Source: a virus
IMG/VR virus record: IMGVR_UViG_3300032560_001113
Coordinates: 1 to 46,186 of that record
Length of the DNA: 46,186 bases
Reading direction: 5' to 3' (one strand)
Shown: one piece after another, positions 35,214 through 43,955 of the stretch
Layout: every line of letters starts with the position of its first letter
Numbering within the stretch: the stretch's first letter is position 1
Made by a program: the position numbers and the translations under genes
The notes under the pieces: generated by a model
What the model was told of the DNA's origin: nothing
Seen by the model: only the letters and a program-made list of their open reading frames with translations
The model's database searches: none

Positions 35214-36617
35214 TTACATAAGGTTGTTAACAATAACGCGACGATAGTAAACGTTAGTGTTAATAGTAAGAGCGCCAGAACCCTTAGTTAGACCCTGAGC
35301 AAATGGGTTAGCAACAACGCCATAACGAGTCTTGAACCCAATCTTTGGCTGGAATGTTGACTGATCAACTGCGCGTACCATCTGTAGAGGAACGTATGGG
35401 CAATAGAACAGACCGGCGTCGAAGGCTGATGAACCCTTATAACCTACAGTGATATAGTTACCGCCGATAGCATATGGATCAATATAAACCTTTAGACGAC
35501 CGTTAAGAACACCAGCAAAAGTATTACCAGTATCATCAACTTCTAGCTTGTTTGAGTTAAGAGCAGGAGCGTAATCAAGAACACCGGCCATCTGTAGAGC
35601 GGAAGCAACGTCCGAAGAACAGATAACGATGTTACCCTTACCACGACGAGTTGTACGAGCGATAAAGTTAGCTTCACGTTCAAGCTGGAACATAAGACCC
35701 TTGAACTTTTCAACTGACCAACGGCCATTTGAGTCTGTATCTAGGTCGAATACACCTGCAGTAGTTGTATTCTGCTGAGCGCCGGCAACCGCTGTGATGT
35801 TGATTGTACGAACAATTTCACGATTGATTTCAGCAAGAATTTCAGCTGAAAGAATGTTTGAAAGTTCTGTTTCAGCATCAAGACCGTGAATTGCCTTAAG
35901 GTCCTGTGCGAGTTCCATTGTATACTCTGCCTTTAGAGCGCGAGTATTAGCAGTTACAGTAACCTTTTCAATTGTGAAGGCCATCTGTGGGAAAGCGTTA
36001 CCTGAATCAACACCAAGAGATTCGCCCTGTGATGTTGACATACCCTGTCCAGTGTTATAAGTGTTGGTAGCTGTAAGTGGTGAAGTATTAGTTGCACCAG
36101 GAATAGTACCAAGGAAGCCCTGACCAAATGTATTTGGATTAACGCCAGTAAGACCACCTTCACCAGTGAAGGCTGTGTTAACTTCGTTGTAGAAAGTTTC
36201 GTTATCTTGGGTCTGGCCGTTAGCAAGACCGTTTGTACCAGTCTGGTTAGCGTAACGTGAACGCATTGCGAAGATAAGTCCAGTAGGACCAGTCATTGGC
36301 TGAACGCCGCAGATATCATAAGCAATGAGGTTAGGCATTGCACGACGTACAAGAGAAATCAATACTGGGTCGAAAGTATCGATACCACCAGCGCCAGCAG
36401 TTGACGATGAAGAACCCATCGCGTTAACTGGAAGTAGTGACGATGTTTCTGAAAGAGTCTGATAACCGCCGTGAGCTCCTGATTCGGCTAGAGCCTTTTC
36501 AGTGTTTTCGAGCATCATTGCAGTTACAGAACGGCGGTGCTGATCCTTGATAACGCCAAGAGCGTCATGGTCAAGAACTGGAGCCCACTTATTTTGAATT
36601 TCCTCAGCTAGATACAT
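35214..36617 (-). CDS. 23: Major capsid protein gp23
   Basis: 467 residues, near T4 gp23 (521). The N-terminus MYLAEEIQNKWAPVLDH and the run DPVLISLVRRAMPNLIAYDICGVQPMTGPTGLIFAMRSRY, quoted in part, are diagnostic of T4-type HK97-fold capsids. The region before about residue 50 should be the prohead leader; ALAESGAHGG is a possible cleavage site for the gp21 protease. It has a strong late promoter 38 bases upstream and its own UUCG terminator, the arrangement expected for the most abundant virion protein. Confidence 0.97.
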   Translation of the reverse strand: MYLAEEIQNKWAPVLDHDALGVIKDQHRRSVTAMMLENTEKALAESGAHGGYQTLSETSSLLPVNAMGSSSSTAGAGGIDTFDPVLISLVRRAMPNLIAYDICGVQPMTGPTGLIFAMRSRYANQTGTNGLANGQTQDNETFYNEVNTAFTGEGGLTGVNPNTFGQGFLGTIPGATNTSPLTATNTYNTGQGMSTSQGESLGVDSGNAFPQMAFTIEKVTVTANTRALKAEYTMELAQDLKAIHGLDAETELSNILSAEILAEINREIVRTINITAVAGAQQNTTTAGVFDLDTDSNGRWSVEKFKGLMFQLEREANFIARTTRRGKGNIVICSSDVASALQMAGVLDYAPALNSNKLEVDDTGNTFAGVLNGRLKVYIDPYAIGGNYITVGYKGSSAFDAGLFYCPYVPLQMVRAVDQSTFQPKIGFKTRYGVVANPFAQGLTKGSGALTINTNVYYRRVIVNNLM

Positions 36618-36654
36618 TTATTTTTCCTTTCGGGTTAATTAAGTTATTTCAATT

Positions 36655-36662
36655 TATTTATA
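36655..36662 (-). promoter_or_regulatory. T4-type late promoter of gene 23
   Basis: TATAAATA on the - strand, 38 bases before the gp23 ATG. Confidence 0.75.
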
Positions 36663-36674
36663 AAATTTAGTTTT

Positions 36675-37967
36675 TTACTTCTTAACTGTTCTTGCAAGAG
36701 CTTGAACGTAACGGTTAACGGCAGGATCAATATTTACAACAGTTCCTACTTCACCTTCAAAAGTTTCTTCTTGAATGTTTGTTGAAGTAGTTTGTTCCTG
36801 TCTAAAATAGTTTTCCTTGATGATCTTCAATTTCTTTTCATAAATTCCAAGATCTCCGTCGAATTCAATTCCTTCAGCGAGAGTCGCGAACTTTTCCTGC
36901 TGTGTTAGTGCAAGGTCGGAAGCGAGTTCTTCAAAAATATCCTTTGCTGATTCTTCAACAACAATATTCTTTAGTTCTACGTTTTCAGAAATTGTTTCAT
37001 TAAGTTTTTCTTCAAGTTCATTTACCTTATCGGCAAGAGCTTCAAGAACATCAACCTGTTCCTGTGGCACAGAAATGTAGTGCTCAGCGAACAAATTCTT
37101 CAATCCTTCGATAAATTCTTCTGCAAGTTCGTTACGAAGTGTTGATTCAATAGCAACCTCGTTTTCCTTCATCCAATTTTCAACTACGTAATCTAGATAA
37201 GTGTCTAGCTTAGAAGTAATTTCTTCTTTGAATGAAACAAGGCTTTCGTTAAGCTGAGCTTCGAATTCTTCTTCAAGACGAGCAGACTCAGCTATAACGC
37301 GCGCTGATACAGCAGCTTCAAACAATGTTGCGGCAGTATCTTTAAATTCTTCTGATAGTTCTTGACCTTCAAACATAGCTTCAACGTCTTCTTTGACATT
37401 AAGCTTTGGCATAGGCATCTTAGTCTTTGGACCCTTTGCGGAAACAGCTTGAGAAGGATGCATATCAATTGAAGACTGATTTGAACCTGACTTATCGCCA
37501 ACGCCCCAATCTTTGCTTGGACCATAAAGGCCGATTACTTTATTGAAAAAGTCAACCATGTCATTTTTGCCCATGCCGTTCATCATGTGCATCATGCCTG
37601 TCATCATACCAATCTTTGACTTAGTAAGAGCCTTTGGATCACCAATTGACTTTGCGGCTGGGTGAAGAGAAGCTGCAGCAGCTGTTTCTTCTTCGACTTT
37701 ACCGAAAGCAGCGGGTCTTTTCTTACCCTTGTTTTCTTTTTCGTCCTGTTTTTCGTCTCTCTTTTCAGATCCTTTGTTTGTCTTAGACCAACCTTGTTCG
37801 CGGTCAGATTCTTTAGAATCTTCTTCTTCCTCTTCTTCGCCTTCTTCTTCCTCTTCTTCGCCTTCTTCTTCCTCACGATCTTTAGCCTTAGCCTTCTTTT
37901 TCTTGGCTTCTTCTAAAGTAGCTCTAAGAATTTCTTCAAATTCACGATTTTTGTTGGTTCCAGACAT
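36675..37967 (-). CDS. 22: Prohead scaffold protein gp22
   Basis: 430 residues, longer than T4 gp22 (269). The C-terminal 250 residues are a charged coiled-coil scaffold (ELAEEFIEGLKNLFAEHY, VDVLEALADKVNELEEKLNE) with a TVVNIDPAVNRYVQALART tail typical of the family. The N-terminal extension has an acidic low-complexity tract of glutamates (about residues 32-50), a basic linker and a Met-rich segment (MMTGMMHMMNGMG). The scaffold fills the prohead and is degraded by gp21. A late promoter overlaps the upstream gp21 stop. Confidence 0.88.
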   Translation of the reverse strand: MSGTNKNREFEEILRATLEEAKKKKAKAKDREEEEGEEEEEEGEEEEEEDSKESDREQGWSKTNKGSEKRDEKQDEKENKGKKRPAAFGKVEEETAAAASLHPAAKSIGDPKALTKSKIGMMTGMMHMMNGMGKNDMVDFFNKVIGLYGPSKDWGVGDKSGSNQSSIDMHPSQAVSAKGPKTKMPMPKLNVKEDVEAMFEGQELSEEFKDTAATLFEAAVSARVIAESARLEEEFEAQLNESLVSFKEEITSKLDTYLDYVVENWMKENEVAIESTLRNELAEEFIEGLKNLFAEHYISVPQEQVDVLEALADKVNELEEKLNETISENVELKNIVVEESAKDIFEELASDLALTQQEKFATLAEGIEFDGDLGIYEKKLKIIKENYFRQEQTTSTNIQEETFEGEVGTVVNIDPAVNRYVQALARTVKK

Positions 37968-37995
37968 TTAAGGTCTCCTTATTAGAATTTAAAAT

Positions 37996-38003
37996 TATTT
38001 ATA
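37996..38003 (-). promoter_or_regulatory. T4-type late promoter of gene 22
   Basis: TATAAATA on the - strand, sharing bases with the gp21 stop codon and 29 bases before the gp22 ATG. Confidence 0.7.
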
Positions 38004-38676
38004 TTAGGGTAGTTTTTACTGTCAACGAAGCTATATAATTTTCAAAAATAGCCAATTGTTGTTCTTCTATTTGACTTCTAGTCATTTTATTTAACGCTTT
38101 TTTAGTGTTCATCAATTTTTCTTCGTACCAAGTATCTTTAACCGGATCATAAAGCCAATCAACTCCTTCCATAATTCCTTCAACAAAAGCGTGTGGGGCT
38201 GAAGGATCGTGAACAATATCAGCAGCAGTGGCTAATCTATAATCGTCTTGAACTTCCATTGCTCCATCTTTACCAGATTTAAGCGATCCTAGACCTCTTG
38301 AAGAAACACCAAATTTACCACCAGATTTAAGAAGACCTTTAGCTATATTGCCCATAGGCGTATCAGTAAGTTTTGCCTTACCAATATAGTTTTTACCTTC
38401 TTTTTTAAGATCTATAATAATATGAGAAACTCTATCTAGGTTAATTGAAGGGCCGGCAGGGTGACCCAATTCACCAAAAGCGCGACTTGATTTGACCATT
38501 TCTTTCATATAACGACCAACTTCTTTATCCAAAATATGAATTGGATAAATTCTTCCGTTGCGATTTTTTAAATCGCCTTGAAGAAACACGCCATGAATAT
38601 AATGTTCTTTTTCGCCATCTTCTTTGGCTTCTGAAAGATATTCAACTTCTTCGAATACTTCTGTTATTAACTTCAT
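37999..38676 (-). CDS. 21: Prohead core protease gp21
   Basis: 225 residues, the size of T4 gp21 (212). HGVFLQGDLKNRNGRIYP, FGELGHPAGPSINLDRVSH with H72, and KFGVSSRGLGSL with S125/S126 are the catalytic His and Ser of the herpes-assemblin-like fold. It processes gp23 and the core proteins during head maturation. It lies between the scaffold and an extra structural gene. Confidence 0.95.
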   Translation of the reverse strand: MKLITEVFEEVEYLSEAKEDGEKEHYIHGVFLQGDLKNRNGRIYPIHILDKEVGRYMKEMVKSSRAFGELGHPAGPSINLDRVSHIIIDLKKEGKNYIGKAKLTDTPMGNIAKGLLKSGGKFGVSSRGLGSLKSGKDGAMEVQDDYRLATAADIVHDPSAPHAFVEGIMEGVDWLYDPVKDTWYEEKLMNTKKALNKMTRSQIEEQQLAIFENYIASLTVKTTLI

Positions 38677-38685
38677 TTTTGTTCC

Positions 38686-40332
38686 TTATGACATTGCTTC
38701 TTGCGCAATAAGATGCGCCGCAACGTTTGTTGATGTTGAATTTGTAGAAACAGCAACAGTCAAAATATCTGGAGCATTACCTCTGATATTATTATAAAGA
38801 GCGAATAAGTTAGTCAAATCAAAAGTCTGTAGACCAGAACCACCAGCTGGTGCTGAAAATGCGTAAACAACTTCGCCAGTATTTGCGGTAACAGCATTAG
38901 CTGTATAATCTCTGGAAGATAGAGAATTGAAAGAACCTAATGTATTTATAGGAGTAAATGTAGCATTAGTTAGTGATACAGGATTTGTTGCAGTACTTAC
39001 AATAAGTTCAATAATCGCAGAGGCGTCAGAAGAAACAACGAGCTGTTGTGGCAAAATTTGACCACGATTTACAAGACCAATTTGATAAGCGTATGCGCTA
39101 TTTGGAGTAAATGTTCCGGTGCTGTTATTTGATAATGGAGAAGAATTAGAAACAATATCAGTAACGTAAATAGAATTAGCCGTATTGTTAGCGATACGTC
39201 CTACGAATGTATTGGAAGAAGAACCAGTTCCTTGGAAAGAAACTGCTCTTCCGACAAACTGATTTGCAGTCCAAACAGAAGTTCCATTTACTGAAAAATA
39301 TGTTGAATTAGCGCCAGATGTAACAATGTTATTAGAAGAACTATTGCCACTAAATTCAACCTTACCCATCTGATTCATTTGTACGGAAACAACTGGATAA
39401 CGTGTTGTATTGGCAGGAATATTTCTGCGATTTATACCAGGAGGCAAACCATAAGAATAAGTAAATCCGCGTTGGTCGTCTCTACGACCTTCAACCATAA
39501 CTGATACGCCGAAGTGAACTAGTACTGAATTTGCAGTTGTCGCTCCAATGTTACGTTGTTCATAACGAACTGGTAAGTTGCCTGTGCGCGACCATGGAAA
39601 TTGTTGTGGCGTTCCACGGTAAGTAGAATTACCAGTACCAACTTCATGAAGAACATAAGGTTCGCCATTAAGCTGACAACCCCAACGAATAGCTCCGGCG
39701 CCATACCAAGCATATTCGATCCAAAGCATTTGAATTTTTGTCCAATCAATTAGTGTGGCGACTGGATCACCATACCAATTTTCGAATGAAAACTTAGTAT
39801 CTACAGGAGCTGTTGACGTATATGTGCCGTCATTGAAATTAACTGTACCTGCATCAGAACGAATAACACAATAAATTCCTGATGGATTATTGGCAGTTGC
39901 AACACCCTGTTCGAAAAATGCACCGTTGCCGTCATCAAAAAAACCAACGCGCTGTACATTGTTTGAAGTTGGCGCGCCAAAATTCATAGCGGTTGCCATA
40001 TACATAGTTTTGCCTGGCTGATAACGCATGTAAGGACGAGACTGGCGGATAGTCAAATCACCTGCATTATTACCAACGAGCATTCTAACACCGCCCATAC
40101 CAGCGAGATGCATAATATTTGCTGCTGATCCAGCAGAAGCGGTGTTGGCTGTTAGATTTTCCCAACGCATTGGCTGAGTACCGTATTCGAAATCAGCTTC
40201 ATAAATATTTTGATGTAAAGAAACTTTCATTCTGCCCACAACGTCGCGAACACGACTTGGCAAAAGAACTGACTCAGGACGAGTCGTCTTCATTGTGTAG
40301 TTGTTAGTACTTGCTGGATACGTAATTGACAT
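38686..40332 (-). CDS. Predicted virion structural protein
   Basis: 548 residues inserted between gp21 and the small core proteins, a place with no counterpart in T4. The N-terminal 320 residues look like a compact beta-rich domain (RPESVLLPSRVRDVVGRMKVSLHQNIYEADFEYG, in parts; QPGKTMYMATAMNFG). The C-terminal half is Ser/Thr/Asn-rich with short strands (NSSSNNIVTSGANSTYF), typical of surface-exposed head fibres or decoration proteins. No enzyme motif. It is probably a head-associated structural protein, judged from neighbours and composition. Confidence 0.7.
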   Translation of the reverse strand: MSITYPASTNNYTMKTTRPESVLLPSRVRDVVGRMKVSLHQNIYEADFEYGTQPMRWENLTANTASAGSAANIMHLAGMGGVRMLVGNNAGDLTIRQSRPYMRYQPGKTMYMATAMNFGAPTSNNVQRVGFFDDGNGAFFEQGVATANNPSGIYCVIRSDAGTVNFNDGTYTSTAPVDTKFSFENWYGDPVATLIDWTKIQMLWIEYAWYGAGAIRWGCQLNGEPYVLHEVGTGNSTYRGTPQQFPWSRTGNLPVRYEQRNIGATTANSVLVHFGVSVMVEGRRDDQRGFTYSYGLPPGINRRNIPANTTRYPVVSVQMNQMGKVEFSGNSSSNNIVTSGANSTYFSVNGTSVWTANQFVGRAVSFQGTGSSSNTFVGRIANNTANSIYVTDIVSNSSPLSNNSTGTFTPNSAYAYQIGLVNRGQILPQQLVVSSDASAIIELIVSTATNPVSLTNATFTPINTLGSFNSLSSRDYTANAVTANTGEVVYAFSAPAGGSGLQTFDLTNLFALYNNIRGNAPDILTVAVSTNSTSTNVAAHLIAQEAMS

Positions 40333-40346
40333 ATTTAATTATACCT

Positions 40347-41249
40347 TTAAATGTTTACAGCACCATCGGCGCTACGATTAGCATATTGATTGGGTACTGT
40401 GTTTGGATTATATGGAGTATCTGAAGGCGCATCTTCTTTAACCTTCTTTTTACCTTTTTTGGTTTTTCCATCTTCAAGCATAGGTTCAGCAAATTCTTCT
40501 TTAACGTCTTTATAAAGAATGTAATCATGGATGCTACCAATTGAAGCCTTTGCCATTGCAACTTTTGCTTGAACCCAAGGTTCGATGTGCATACCTGATG
40601 GCATTTTTTTAAGAAGTTCTTCTGATTTAGCTACGATAGCTCTTAGTTCTGTTGTTACCATACTAATTTCTTCAGGAGTGTCGTCAACGTTTTTTGCTTC
40701 ATCGATATCTTCTTTACGCATCATAGAATACTTAGCTCCAAGGGCCATGCGGATGCGTTCTTCTTTAGATTTACCTGCGAACTTTGGATTTTTTGAATGA
40801 ACAAAATCTTTAATTACTTCTCCTGTAGGAGTTTTTTTAGTAATTACTTCATCAAGTTTTTTACCACCTAGGATCAACTTTTTCTTTGTGGCCATACCAC
40901 CACATTCACACTTTGCGCCTTCGTACATTTTTCCACAAGCTTCACATTCCATTTTTTTTGATTCATAAACTGATTCGTCTTTACCCTTTGAATGACCGAA
41001 GTTTTTCATTCTTTTGTCGTTCATAGAGTATTTTGTAGAACCTTTATATACGTCGTCTCCATTACCAACACGATCGTCGTGTTTTTCAGTTTTGTGAGCT
41101 GCAACAAAATCCTGTTCGCTTTTTGGTTTTGGTTCGTAATCAACCCCAGGATCTTTACCTGTAGAACCTGCCTCTACAGAAGATTTTTTAACACCTTTGT
41201 AATCTTGTTTTCCCTTTGGGGCTAAATCTCTAAGAGGCTTCTTTTCCAT
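40347..41249 (-). CDS. Prohead-core-region protein with a zinc ribbon
   Basis: 300 residues. The Lys-, Asp- and Gly-rich N-terminus (about 1-95) is likely disordered. A CxxC...CxC ribbon follows at C102, C105, C114 and C116, then ERIRMALGAKYSMMRKEDIDEAK and a helical C-terminal domain (VTTELRAIVAKSEELLKKMPSG). It ends with a flexible tail. Similar proteins lie in the core gene group of T4-like rhizobial and cyanophages. It may be a core or packaging-related protein; the zinc ribbon suggests nucleic-acid or protein contact. Confidence 0.68.
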   Translation of the reverse strand: MEKKPLRDLAPKGKQDYKGVKKSSVEAGSTGKDPGVDYEPKPKSEQDFVAAHKTEKHDDRVGNGDDVYKGSTKYSMNDKRMKNFGHSKGKDESVYESKKMECEACGKMYEGAKCECGGMATKKKLILGGKKLDEVITKKTPTGEVIKDFVHSKNPKFAGKSKEERIRMALGAKYSMMRKEDIDEAKNVDDTPEEISMVTTELRAIVAKSEELLKKMPSGMHIEPWVQAKVAMAKASIGSIHDYILYKDVKEEFAEPMLEDGKTKKGKKKVKEDAPSDTPYNPNTVPNQYANRSADGAVNI

Positions 41250-41446
41250 TATTCTTCTTCCTCTGTGTTAATTTCCGAATTATCGTTCGAATAAATTTTT
41301 TGAGCTATATCAATTTTTTTATTTTGTACAGCTATTTGTATTCTATCTCTCATCAAATTACCGAAAGCGTCATTAAAATCAATTGGTCTTTGATCTAAAG
41401 AGCTAGTAATTAAATCTTCTAAATTATATTTATTATCTTCAGTCAT
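41249..41446 (-). CDS. Small prohead core protein (gp67/gp68-like)
   Basis: 65 residues. YNLEDLITSSLDQRPIDFNDAFGNLMRDRIQIAVQNKKIDIAQKI, read in pieces, resembles small core proteins that follow the portal gene in T4-like phages (gp67/gp68 position). It has a helical core with an acidic tail (INTEEEE). It overlaps the next gene start by one base (TAATG). A role in prohead core assembly is inferred from position and pattern. Confidence 0.65.
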   Translation of the reverse strand: MTEDNKYNLEDLITSSLDQRPIDFNDAFGNLMRDRIQIAVQNKKIDIAQKIYSNDNSEINTEEEE

Positions 41447-41462
41447 TTAATTATCATCCTTA

Positions 41463-43268
41463 TTATTGAACTTGCTGCTGTTGCTGATTTGAAGCAATTC
41501 CCATTTGTCTAATATAATCTCTGTTTTTAGCAACAACTTGAACAGCCGCTTTATATTTGGCTTCGTCCTGCATAGTACGATTGCCTTTCTTTTTCTTCAT
41601 TTGATCAACTGTGACCATAGCCTGACGAATAGCTTCTCTTTTTTGAGCATCTTCGTCTTGAGGAGGCTGTTGACCTTCTTGTTGTTGAGGCTGTTGCATT
41701 GCAGCCGCTTGTTGTGCCGCCATATTTTGTTGCTGTTGTAATTGTATATTATTTTCTATCGCAGGATTAACCCAACGCGGATCGCCTGTTTGATTTTCAG
41801 CATTGATTTGAGCATCCATTTCCTCAATATCATCTTCTGACTGTTGAAGAACATTTTTACGAATCCATTCATGCGAATAATATTTACCAACCATATCCTG
41901 AAGGTTACGAGCAAGGTTAGCGCGACCTTCTTCGATTTCGTTATCTTTGAGTTCTGTGAAATAATTGTCTTTAGAATAATCAAATTTTATATCAGTAATA
42001 ATTGATTCACAGTCTTCAATAGTCATTACGCCTTTGAGGACCAGCTGTTTTTCCAACATTTTAATGAATAATTGAGAAAATTTTGATCTTAAACGTATAA
42101 CAAATCTAGCGAATTTTAATTCGTCTCTAGTAATTTCTGTTGCTCTACCAATAGAAAACAACGAATCTGAACTGAGTCTGCTTACTGGCACATTGAGCGT
42201 TTGATAAAATTTCTTTTGAAAATATAAAACGTCGTCCATTTGACCTAAAGTTTGACCGCCCGGAAGGGTAGTAACTTCCGTACCTCTTCCGCCTTCACGA
42301 CGTGGAAGCCAATAATCTTCCAACATAGTCATGAATTTGCGGTCGTCTCTTACTTCGCCTGATGAGGCGTCGTAAATTAATCTGTTTTTATGTTTAACCA
42401 TAATGTCTCGAACGTATTGTTCGGCTTTCATTTTAGGTAAGTTACCTACGTCAATATACCAAATTCTGCGCTCCGGCGCGCGAGCTAAACGGTAAACGAC
42501 CAAAGCGTCTTCAAGTGTTCTAAGTTGATTAAGAGCCTTAATCGCTTTGTGTAAATAAGAAAGAACTAAAGTGCCTTGATTATCTGTCAAACCAGAAGTG
42601 ATATGTAAAATAGAATCTTTGGCAATTTTGAGACCAGTAGTAGCTGGCCCCGTAGTTTTATTTCCGTAACTGAAACCTTTATCGTTGAATACGTAATATT
42701 CATTGATCGTTTTAGGAATAACTGCATCTCCAGCGTTATCACCTCCCGCCATAATTTTCTTTTTTGATACTTCTCTTACTTTACGAATTTTACGTGGATC
42801 AATATAACGTACTTCTTTAATACCGTCTTTTTGGTTCGCTTGATCAACTATAACGTGATAATATAGGCGACCATCAATATACCAACGGCGATAGATATCG
42901 TAAGCGTGTTTATTAAAGTCTAAAATTTTCAAACAATTATGAAATTCTTCTCTAATAACTTTTTTGATATTATCTGATATTTTAACGTTATCAAGATTAA
43001 TGTCGACGATGGTTTGTTCATCTATCGACATTGATTCGTTAACAATTTCATCAACCGCAGCATCACATTCTGGTTGTAAAGCCATTTCTCTATACTTTGT
43101 AACAAGTTCGGCTTCTGTTCTTACCGTGCCGTCAAGGTCTACGTATGTACCGTAAGAACCACCAGCCGCTACAACAACAGCACCGTCGTCGCTATCTTTA
43201 GGAGCAAACGACGGTAATGTTTCCTGTGCTTGTTTACGTTTAAATTCAAACCCAAAAAGTTCTGCCAT
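41463..43268 (-). CDS. 20: Portal vertex protein gp20
   Basis: 601 residues, close to T4 gp20 (524) with a longer Gln-rich C-terminus. Landmarks are YREMALQPECDAAVDEIVNE, VIREEFHNCLKILDFNKHAYDIYRRWY, RYIDPRKIRKVREV, RAPERRIWYIDVGNLPK and REGGRGTEVTTLPGGQTLGQ, each quoted separately. All are characteristic of T4 portals, which form the 12-mer DNA channel and nucleate the head. The C-terminal tail (about 545-600) is rich in Gln repeats. No promoter is evident upstream. Confidence 0.96.
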   Translation of the reverse strand: MAELFGFEFKRKQAQETLPSFAPKDSDDGAVVVAAGGSYGTYVDLDGTVRTEAELVTKYREMALQPECDAAVDEIVNESMSIDEQTIVDINLDNVKISDNIKKVIREEFHNCLKILDFNKHAYDIYRRWYIDGRLYYHVIVDQANQKDGIKEVRYIDPRKIRKVREVSKKKIMAGGDNAGDAVIPKTINEYYVFNDKGFSYGNKTTGPATTGLKIAKDSILHITSGLTDNQGTLVLSYLHKAIKALNQLRTLEDALVVYRLARAPERRIWYIDVGNLPKMKAEQYVRDIMVKHKNRLIYDASSGEVRDDRKFMTMLEDYWLPRREGGRGTEVTTLPGGQTLGQMDDVLYFQKKFYQTLNVPVSRLSSDSLFSIGRATEITRDELKFARFVIRLRSKFSQLFIKMLEKQLVLKGVMTIEDCESIITDIKFDYSKDNYFTELKDNEIEEGRANLARNLQDMVGKYYSHEWIRKNVLQQSEDDIEEMDAQINAENQTGDPRWVNPAIENNIQLQQQQNMAAQQAAAMQQPQQQEGQQPPQDEDAQKREAIRQAMVTVDQMKKKKGNRTMQDEAKYKAAVQVVAKNRDYIRQMGIASNQQQQQVQ

Positions 43269-43307
43269 GTTAAAATTTACCTTTCACAGTACTGTATATA
43301 CTATATA

Positions 43308-43922
43308 TCAATTCGGTCCAAGAGGACCATCTGTAGTTGCAGCGCCTTCATAAGTATTTGTACCGCCAGCTTGTTTTGTAGAAGTTTCAACTGTTGGAAG
43401 CCAATAATCATAAGCGAAGGTAACAGGAAAAGTTTCAATAGTATTTTGCGTATCCCAATCAAGAGCGATAGCGCCAATATTAGTTGGGAAAGCGCCGTAC
43501 ATTGTATATTCTCTGATCATTTCGCCTGTTTTGGCGTACTGAGCAATTTGAAGATCTGTCTTATAAAGTTCAGTATCAATCGCTGCGTCACGAACGTTTG
43601 ATTCAAGACGATTTAAAGCGTTTGACCAAAGTTCAAACATTGAACGAACAGAAAAATCTTCATCGTTCATTACTGTTACATTCCAATCTGTAAAAGTGCG
43701 GTCTCCAGCCAATTTAATCTTGCGGCCGAAGTAACCTATGTCGAAAGAAGAAACTTGGGAAGGAGGAAGTTCGGCGGCACGAGCAACCAAAGTAAACTTT
43801 TGTACAGAAACGCTGTCTATACCAATACCCGCAGGAACTGATAGAGTGATGTTGAATAGTGATGGTCTGGCACCACCGTATACCAGACCATTTGTTTTGA
43901 ATGTGTTAATATTAAAAGGCAT
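43308..43922 (-). CDS. 19: Tail tube protein gp19
   Basis: 204 residues, larger than T4 gp19 (163). Features include SLFNITLSVPAGIG, FTLVARAAELPPSQVSSFDIGYFGRKIKLAGDRTFTDWNVTV (read in parts) and LEWD-like ALDWDTQNTIETFPVTFAYDYWLP, typical of contractile-phage tubes. It polymerises into the inner tail tube inside the gp18 sheath. A 3' tail (TKQAGGTNTYEGAATTDGP) extends beyond the T4 protein. It lies between portal and sheath genes. Confidence 0.95.
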   Translation of the reverse strand: MPFNINTFKTNGLVYGGARPSLFNITLSVPAGIGIDSVSVQKFTLVARAAELPPSQVSSFDIGYFGRKIKLAGDRTFTDWNVTVMNDEDFSVRSMFELWSNALNRLESNVRDAAIDTELYKTDLQIAQYAKTGEMIREYTMYGAFPTNIGAIALDWDTQNTIETFPVTFAYDYWLPTVETSTKQAGGTNTYEGAATTDGPLGPN

Positions 43923-43955
43923 TTATATTACTCCCTTAGAGTTCTTATCTATTTA

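Noticed and set aside
37662-37971. Ser/Phe-rich + strand frames opposite the gp22 acidic tract
   Set aside because: They are mirror images of GAA/GAG-rich codons on the coding strand, without ribosome sites.
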